Positions 28,307 through 33,286 of a DNA stretch of 33,286 nucleotides are shown piece after piece (position 1 is the stretch's first letter; the number at the start of each line of letters is the position of its first letter). Made by a program: the position numbers and the translations under genes. Source of the stretch: Methanobacteriota archaeon (GTDB lineage: Archaea > Thermoplasmatota > Poseidoniia > Poseidoniales > Thalassarchaeaceae); assembly GCA_002713585.1 (NCBI GenBank), contig PATD01000029.1, positions 2,932 to 36,217 on the forward strand, given 5' to 3'. The notes below the pieces were generated by a model, which did not search any database, had not been told where the DNA came from, and worked only from the letters and a program-made list of their open reading frames with translations.

Positions 28307-28957
28307 CTACGATGATGTAGAATCGTCACTCAAAATGACGTCTAGGAATTTAGTTGATTCATGTGAAAATCCGAGCACAGTGACCTCGTGCCCGGATATA
28401 ACGTGAGCATGGGCACCTGCAGGTCCTGCCAAGTCGTAAGCACCAGCCTTTCCCTTCCATGAATTCGATTCGATGAGTTCGGCAATCTCATCTTCAGAGA
28501 GTTGATTGAACTCTACCGTCGTACTCTCAATGGAACGATGGACGACTATATCGGCAGTTGAGAAATCGAGGACTGCAGTTCCCGACCACACCAAATGGCG
28601 CCTCCCGGAAAGGTTGGTGAGCATATGGAGAGCCGCGATTGTATCGCTTGGTTGGCCAAGAGAAAGGAATGAATCGTGAGGATCCTCTACCAAGGTGTCT
28701 GCAACTATCCAAAGATTCGCTGAGGCCGATGATTCAGTTGCTTCTTCTTTGGAACTGATGAGATGATGTTCAAGGCGAGCGCGTTCGATCTTCTGATTAA
28801 GGATGAAATCAACCTGATCGTGGACACTGCACCTGTTAGACGGTGGCAACTCTTCTCCGACGAGGCCACCGAAATCTAGGGTAATACCGGTGTATCTTTC
28901 CAACAATAATTGTCGCCGGCGGGAGGAGGAGGAGGCGAGCCGGACTATCTTGGCCAT
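28307..28957 (-). CDS. maf: Maf-like nucleotide pyrophosphatase
   Basis: MAKIVRLASSSSRRRQLLLERYTGITLDF; LWIVADTLVEDP; GKAGAYDLAGPAGA (Maf family signature region). Preferred start at 28957 (ORF to 28966). Confidence 0.85.
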   Translation of the reverse strand: MAKIVRLASSSSRRRQLLLERYTGITLDFGGLVGEELPPSNRCSVHDQVDFILNQKIERARLEHHLISSKEEATESSASANLWIVADTLVEDPHDSFLSLGQPSDTIAALHMLTNLSGRRHLVWSGTAVLDFSTADIVVHRSIESTTVEFNQLSEDEIAELIESNSWKGKAGAYDLAGPAGAHAHVISGHEVTVLGFSHESTKFLDVILSDDSTSS

Positions 28958-29018
28958 GAACGACAATTGTCAGTTGCGTTTATGTTGTCATCGTCCTTCC
29001 TTACCATCGGGTGCAGAG

Positions 29019-29750
29019 ATGAGTGACGCAAGTAACCGGATTCCGACTTATGTGAACGGGCTTGACCAAGGGATGCAGGGCGGCATCCCGCAAGGTCACA
29101 TTGTACTCCTTGCTGGTGCCAGTGGATCAATGAAGTCCAGCCTCGGATTCTCCTTGCTCTACAACGCTGTCCGCGAAGGACGTGCAAGTGGAATTTACGT
29201 TACTCTTGAGCAAGGGAAGAAATCGCTTGGAGGCCATATGGCCAACATGGGGATGGATGTCGACGATGCGAATGTCCGTTCATCAATCGCGATCATCGAC
29301 CTAGCTGACCTGCGTGTCCAACTCGACGCGAGAGGAATCGACAAGGAAGTGGATTGGATGGGGCAACTCATCAAACAATTGACCAACTATCGTGAATCGA
29401 TTGGATTCGATATCCTCGTTTTCGATTCTCTCGGAGCCTTCTTCACACTGACAAAAATGGATAACCCCCGCGATGAAATCTTCCGACTCTTTGAGGCAGT
29501 ACGACGTCTTGGCCTAACGGCTTTCTTCATCTGCGAAATGATGGGCGAAGGTAAGAATCAGTTCGGTGAATTCGGTATTGAGGACTATCTCTCTGATGGC
29601 GTAATTCACCTTACTATGGAACGTACGGGTGATTCAATCGAACGGAAACTAGCTGTTGTGAAGATGCGTCACACCGATCATGTGCTTGGGTATTACCCTT
29701 GGACCTGGGACTCTGGGACGCAACATTTCTCAATTGAACGTAAATTCTGA
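29019..29750 (+). CDS. KaiC/RadA-like RecA-superfamily ATPase with atypical Walker A
   Basis: IPTYVNGLDQGMQGGIPQGHIVLLAGASGSMKSSLGFSLLYNAVREGRASGIYVTLEQGKKSL...GFDILVFDSLGAFF. Preferred start MSDASNR at 29019. Confidence 0.82.
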   Translation: MSDASNRIPTYVNGLDQGMQGGIPQGHIVLLAGASGSMKSSLGFSLLYNAVREGRASGIYVTLEQGKKSLGGHMANMGMDVDDANVRSSIAIIDLADLRVQLDARGIDKEVDWMGQLIKQLTNYRESIGFDILVFDSLGAFFTLTKMDNPRDEIFRLFEAVRRLGLTAFFICEMMGEGKNQFGEFGIEDYLSDGVIHLTMERTGDSIERKLAVVKMRHTDHVLGYYPWTWDSGTQHFSIERKF

Positions 29751-29753
29751 AAT

Positions 29754-31571
29754 TCACTCAACTGTGACGGACTTTGCAAGGTTCCTTGGTCGATCGACAT
29801 CACGGTCTAGAGCTAGACCCGTATAGTAAGCCAGTAATTGGAGAGGTACGACGCTTAACATCGGACTAAGTGATTCTTCTGTAGAAGGAATTGTGAAGCA
29901 AACATCCCCGTGCTCTGCAATCACATCACCCTCAGTATGAATGAGTATGATACGAGCCCCACGCGCCTTACATTCCTCGATATTCGAAATCGTCTTGTCT
30001 CGATGGACATCATCCGGAGCGATTACGACGACTGGACTACCCTCCTCAAGGAGAGCAATTGGTCCATGCTTCATCTCGCCAGCGGGATATGCAAGACAGG
30101 GGATGTAAGCAATCTCCATCAATTTGAGAGCACCCTCACTTGCAACAGGGGCAGAGAAACCACGCCCTAGGAAAAGGACTGATTTCGCATCCTTCAGAAG
30201 TTCCACCGCTGCGGAGTAAGGTGCCTTATCCTCAATGACGGATTGCACTTGGTCGGGCAAAGCACGGAGAGCTTTCACCATCGTACGACCTGTAGTACGT
30301 GGCATGTCGCGTGCTCGGCCAATCTGGAGTGCGAATAGATTGAGGGCGGCGACCATGTTCGTGAATGCCTTGGTAGATGCCACTGCCTGCTCGGGTCCCG
30401 AATGAATGTAAACGCCCTGACCACATTGGCGTGCGATTGAGGATGCAACGACATTGATCACACCCATAACCTCAGCATCCTTGGCTTGGATGGCTTTGAC
30501 TGCAGCAAGCGTATCAGCGGTCTCTCCTGATTGACTCACAGCGAAATATACAGCCTTAGAATCGATGACAGGGTCATTGTTTCTGAACTCACTCGCTACA
30601 TGAGCAAAGGAGGGGACTCGAGCAAGATGTTCGATTGCTAATCGCCCCACTTGCGCAGCATATAGTGCGGTGCCACAACCAATTAAACGGACATGAGGAA
30701 GCAAACGTAGACGCTTTGCACTCAACGAAAGGCCACCTAGGCGTGCGTTACCCTCGCTGACTAGGGTACGTCCTGAGATACACTGGCGAATCGCTTCAGG
30801 TTGCTCATGTATTTCCTTGAGCATGAAATGAGGATAATCTCCCATATCTGAATCGCCCCATTGATCTTCGATTGTCACGATCATGTGATCTGTCGGGCCG
30901 TCGGTACGATGCGTTTCAACACCTGAACGTGAAATGACAGCTATGTCTCCGTCATCAAGAAAAATGACACGTGAGGTGTGAGAACTCAACGGATGTGGAT
31001 CACTGGAGATATACATCTCCCCCTCGCCAATACCAATGACCAGTGGAGAGCCATTTCGTGCACAGATAACCTCGTCGTATCCATGTATCATCACAGCAAC
31101 CCCCCAAGTTCCACGCAGAAGCATAAGGGTACGACGAACCGCTTCAAGTGGCGTCCTTCCTGCTTCAATCTCACGTGAAATTAGATGTACAATTACCTCT
31201 GTATCGGTCTCTGATCGGAATTCAATTCCAGTTTCAATGAGGCGTTGACGGAGGTTACCTGCATTCTCAATGATTCCATTGTGAACGACTGCAATACTCT
31301 GATCCATAGACATATGTGGATGAGCATTTTCTTCAGTAACACCTCCATGCGTTGCCCACCTAGTATGTGCAATACCCATTGTCCCAGAAGATACAGGGGG
31401 GACTACACGTTCAAGATCAGCAATACGCCCTACAGTCTTGTGAAGAGCAATTGTATCCTCCATCACTGCGACACCTGCAGAGTCATAGCCTCGGTATTCT
31501 AGACGCCTTAAACCATCAATGAGAATAGGCATGGCTGGCTTCTCACCTATGTAGCCAATGATACCACACAT
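29754..31571 (-). CDS. glmS: Glutamine--fructose-6-phosphate aminotransferase (isomerizing)
   Basis: MCGIIGYIGEKPAMPILIDGLRRLEYRGYDSAGVAV, HTRWATHGGVTEENAHPH, VHNGIIENAG, SQSGETADTLAAVKAIQAK, RNLAKSVTVE C-terminus. Start at 31571 places Cys immediately after Met. Confidence 0.97.
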   Translation of the reverse strand: MCGIIGYIGEKPAMPILIDGLRRLEYRGYDSAGVAVMEDTIALHKTVGRIADLERVVPPVSSGTMGIAHTRWATHGGVTEENAHPHMSMDQSIAVVHNGIIENAGNLRQRLIETGIEFRSETDTEVIVHLISREIEAGRTPLEAVRRTLMLLRGTWGVAVMIHGYDEVICARNGSPLVIGIGEGEMYISSDPHPLSSHTSRVIFLDDGDIAVISRSGVETHRTDGPTDHMIVTIEDQWGDSDMGDYPHFMLKEIHEQPEAIRQCISGRTLVSEGNARLGGLSLSAKRLRLLPHVRLIGCGTALYAAQVGRLAIEHLARVPSFAHVASEFRNNDPVIDSKAVYFAVSQSGETADTLAAVKAIQAKDAEVMGVINVVASSIARQCGQGVYIHSGPEQAVASTKAFTNMVAALNLFALQIGRARDMPRTTGRTMVKALRALPDQVQSVIEDKAPYSAAVELLKDAKSVLFLGRGFSAPVASEGALKLMEIAYIPCLAYPAGEMKHGPIALLEEGSPVVVIAPDDVHRDKTISNIEECKARGARIILIHTEGDVIAEHGDVCFTIPSTEESLSPMLSVVPLQLLAYYTGLALDRDVDRPRNLAKSVTVE

Positions 31572-31573
31572 GC

Positions 31574-33286
31574 TCATACCTCAAGACTCTCGTCGCATAC
31601 TGGGCAGGAGATACGCATCAAATGCGCCCCCTTGACATTGAATACAGCCCCACACGCTGAGCAAGATACTTCTCTATTGAGCACACCCATTGACGATGGA
31701 TCTGGCGGGGGTGGAAGACCGCTAATACTCGGGTCACCTGGAGGTGGAGGAAGAGGCATACTACCCGAATCAAGAGCAAGTTCACCGGGCGAAGGAGGTG
31801 GAGGAAGATCTCGAAGCAAGGAAGCCTGCTTCTCCTTCTCAGCCCTTCGACGGCGGCGTTCGGCACGCTCTGACAGCGGCTCAGATGATTCAGAATCAGT
31901 ATCTCCCTCTATATCGGGTTCAACTACATCATCCTCGATAACAACCGAAACATCACCACGTACATCCTCATCTTCCAGACGAACCGAAATCGCTTCCTCT
32001 GGGAGCACCTCTATGTCGTCCGAATCAGTACCCATAACAACACTGATTTCACTAGTGGATGACCGGCGACGAATGATGAAGAGACCAAGTAAAAGCAAGT
32101 TTGCTAAGATGCAGAGCCCCCCACCAGCCAAGCTAATCGTTCTCCATGTGGAAGCATCCACGCCAAGAGCCACCCTCAGACGATCAAAGATGTTCGAAGA
32201 CGAAGTATCAGTAGGGGAATCGTATACTAAACCACGAAGACGGTGATCGGAATCACCGCGAGTGTACAAGATAACGAGTTTGTCTGATTCCGAGGAATAA
32301 TCAGCATCGACGAGCGTCCCCAACATCAACCGAATACCAAAACCTGCTCCATCTTCTGATATCGAACCTAAACCAATCTGAGATTCACCAAGAGGATCGA
32401 GAGAATCCATCACAACGAGAATCTCATCATCTACCGTCACTAGTAACACACGGTTGATTCCAGGGGCAAGAATAGAGGTCTCATTGGTAATCTGCCACGA
32501 AGAGTCCGCCTCGGTGATGACTAGGCGGTCGAGGTCTCCTTCATCCACAATCCATGTTGTGAAAATCTCGTCCCCCTCCTCCGAGGATTGAACCGCAAGT
32601 ACTGGATGGTGCGCAGAAGGGCCAACAAATTGTGTAAACAACCAGTTCGATTGGCCTAGTTCTCCGTGAGCATACCAGATACCGGGATTATCCACATGAT
32701 TTCGTGTGTAAAGCAGATGGATGAAATCCTCACCAATCTCGACATCTAAGGGATGAATAGTTCCGGGAAGTGTTGGTACATCTGCAATTACAGGCTTCGT
32801 TACAGTCCAGTTATCTTCATCGTAGGCAGTATCTGAATGAGCCAAGAAGATATCTGTGCTCTGCTGATAGGCACCTCCTGCGAAGATATCACGGTGATAC
32901 CCTGCGACAACAACGGTGCCGTCCTCAACCTCGAGGTCGATACCGAAATAGGACCCTTCCGAAGCAAGGAGAGGAGGCATCAAGTCGATGGACGGGGGTG
33001 ATTGACAGGATTCATCGATAGTGGTGTACCTGAGATGTGTTCGGAAGAAACCAAACTCATCCACTACACGGCCAGTCCACACGATATGACTCAAACCATC
33101 GTTTGAGGTAGCTGTGGCCAATGAACCGCCCCAGCGACCCTCTAGATCAGTTCGGCAGGTCTGGACATCCAGTAGGTCATTCACACGATGTACGCTGAGT
33201 TGATTTGCATCGACGCTAATCATGTGCCCCTCAGAGCCAGAAATGGTGTGAGATAACGGGACGCCATCGGAACCAAGGACTCCGAT
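31574..33286 (-). CDS. Membrane-anchored protein: extracytoplasmic propeller-like region, one TM, charged/proline-rich segment and C-terminal zinc ribbon; 5' end beyond the window
   Basis: TM LAGGGLCILANLLLLGLFIIRRR; PPPPSPGELALDSGSMPLPPPPGDPSISGLPPPPDPSS; VSCSACGAVFNVKGAHLMRISCPVCDESLEV. The frame stays open from the ATG at 33223 to the window edge (IGVLGSDGVPLSHTISGSEGHMISVDANQ), so the gene probably starts outside. Confidence 0.8.
   Translation of the reverse strand: MGVLGSDGVPLSHTISGSEGHMISVDANQLSVHRVNDLLDVQTCRTDLEGRWGGSLATATSNDGLSHIVWTGRVVDEFGFFRTHLRYTTIDESCQSPPSIDLMPPLLASEGSYFGIDLEVEDGTVVVAGYHRDIFAGGAYQQSTDIFLAHSDTAYDEDNWTVTKPVIADVPTLPGTIHPLDVEIGEDFIHLLYTRNHVDNPGIWYAHGELGQSNWLFTQFVGPSAHHPVLAVQSSEEGDEIFTTWIVDEGDLDRLVITEADSSWQITNETSILAPGINRVLLVTVDDEILVVMDSLDPLGESQIGLGSISEDGAGFGIRLMLGTLVDADYSSESDKLVILYTRGDSDHRLRGLVYDSPTDTSSSNIFDRLRVALGVDASTWRTISLAGGGLCILANLLLLGLFIIRRRSSTSEISVVMGTDSDDIEVLPEEAISVRLEDEDVRGDVSVVIEDDVVEPDIEGDTDSESSEPLSERAERRRRRAEKEKQASLLRDLPPPPSPGELALDSGSMPLPPPPGDPSISGLPPPPDPSSMGVLNREVSCSACGAVFNVKGAHLMRISCPVCDESLEV

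Noticed and set aside
31632-32246. 204-aa Ser/Arg-rich plus-strand ORF
   Set aside because: Antisense to the proline-rich/acidic segment of the 31574-33286 CDS; low-complexity mirror of that region.
1-33286. tRNA/rRNA genes, transposases or prophage genes
   Set aside because: Intergenic gaps are short (largest about 120 bp), and no cloverleaf, transposase, integrase or phage structural protein was recognised by eye; a tRNAscan/Infernal run would be needed to exclude small ncRNAs.

Overview
The window is a densely packed prokaryotic chromosomal segment of about 33 kb. It looks archaeal, plausibly a Marine Group II/Poseidoniales-like euryarchaeon; I infer this from gene content (archaeal-type mevalonate kinase, fused AcnX, archaeal/eukaryal-type IleRS, KaiC-like ATPase, archaeal-style lipoproteins and beta-propellers), not from a marker phylogeny. 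I support about 25 CDSs: mevalonate kinase (partial, left edge, absent from the ORF track), FixC/FixX plus a small membrane protein, a DFR-like reductase, CysS, a secreted lamin-tail/amidohydrolase protein, Asp-box and FG-GAP lipoproteins, a HhH-MutS-like ATPase, IleS, glutamine-dependent NadE, a metal-homeostasis block, fused aconitase X, an SDR epimerase, a DtxR/MntR-like regulator, Maf, a KaiC-like ATPase, GlmS, and a propeller-TM-zinc-ribbon protein running off the right edge. The metal block is a COG0523/CobW GTPase, a CCCGR-type [2Fe-2S] protein, ABC permease and ATPase, a giant His-rich EF-hand-containing ZnuA-like receptor, and a divergent NikR-like regulator. It is the strongest candidate for something undescribed: the receptor carries a roughly 600-residue His/Asp-rich insertion, and inverted repeats lie upstream of three of its transcription units. 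No rRNA, tRNA, CRISPR array or transposase was recognised.
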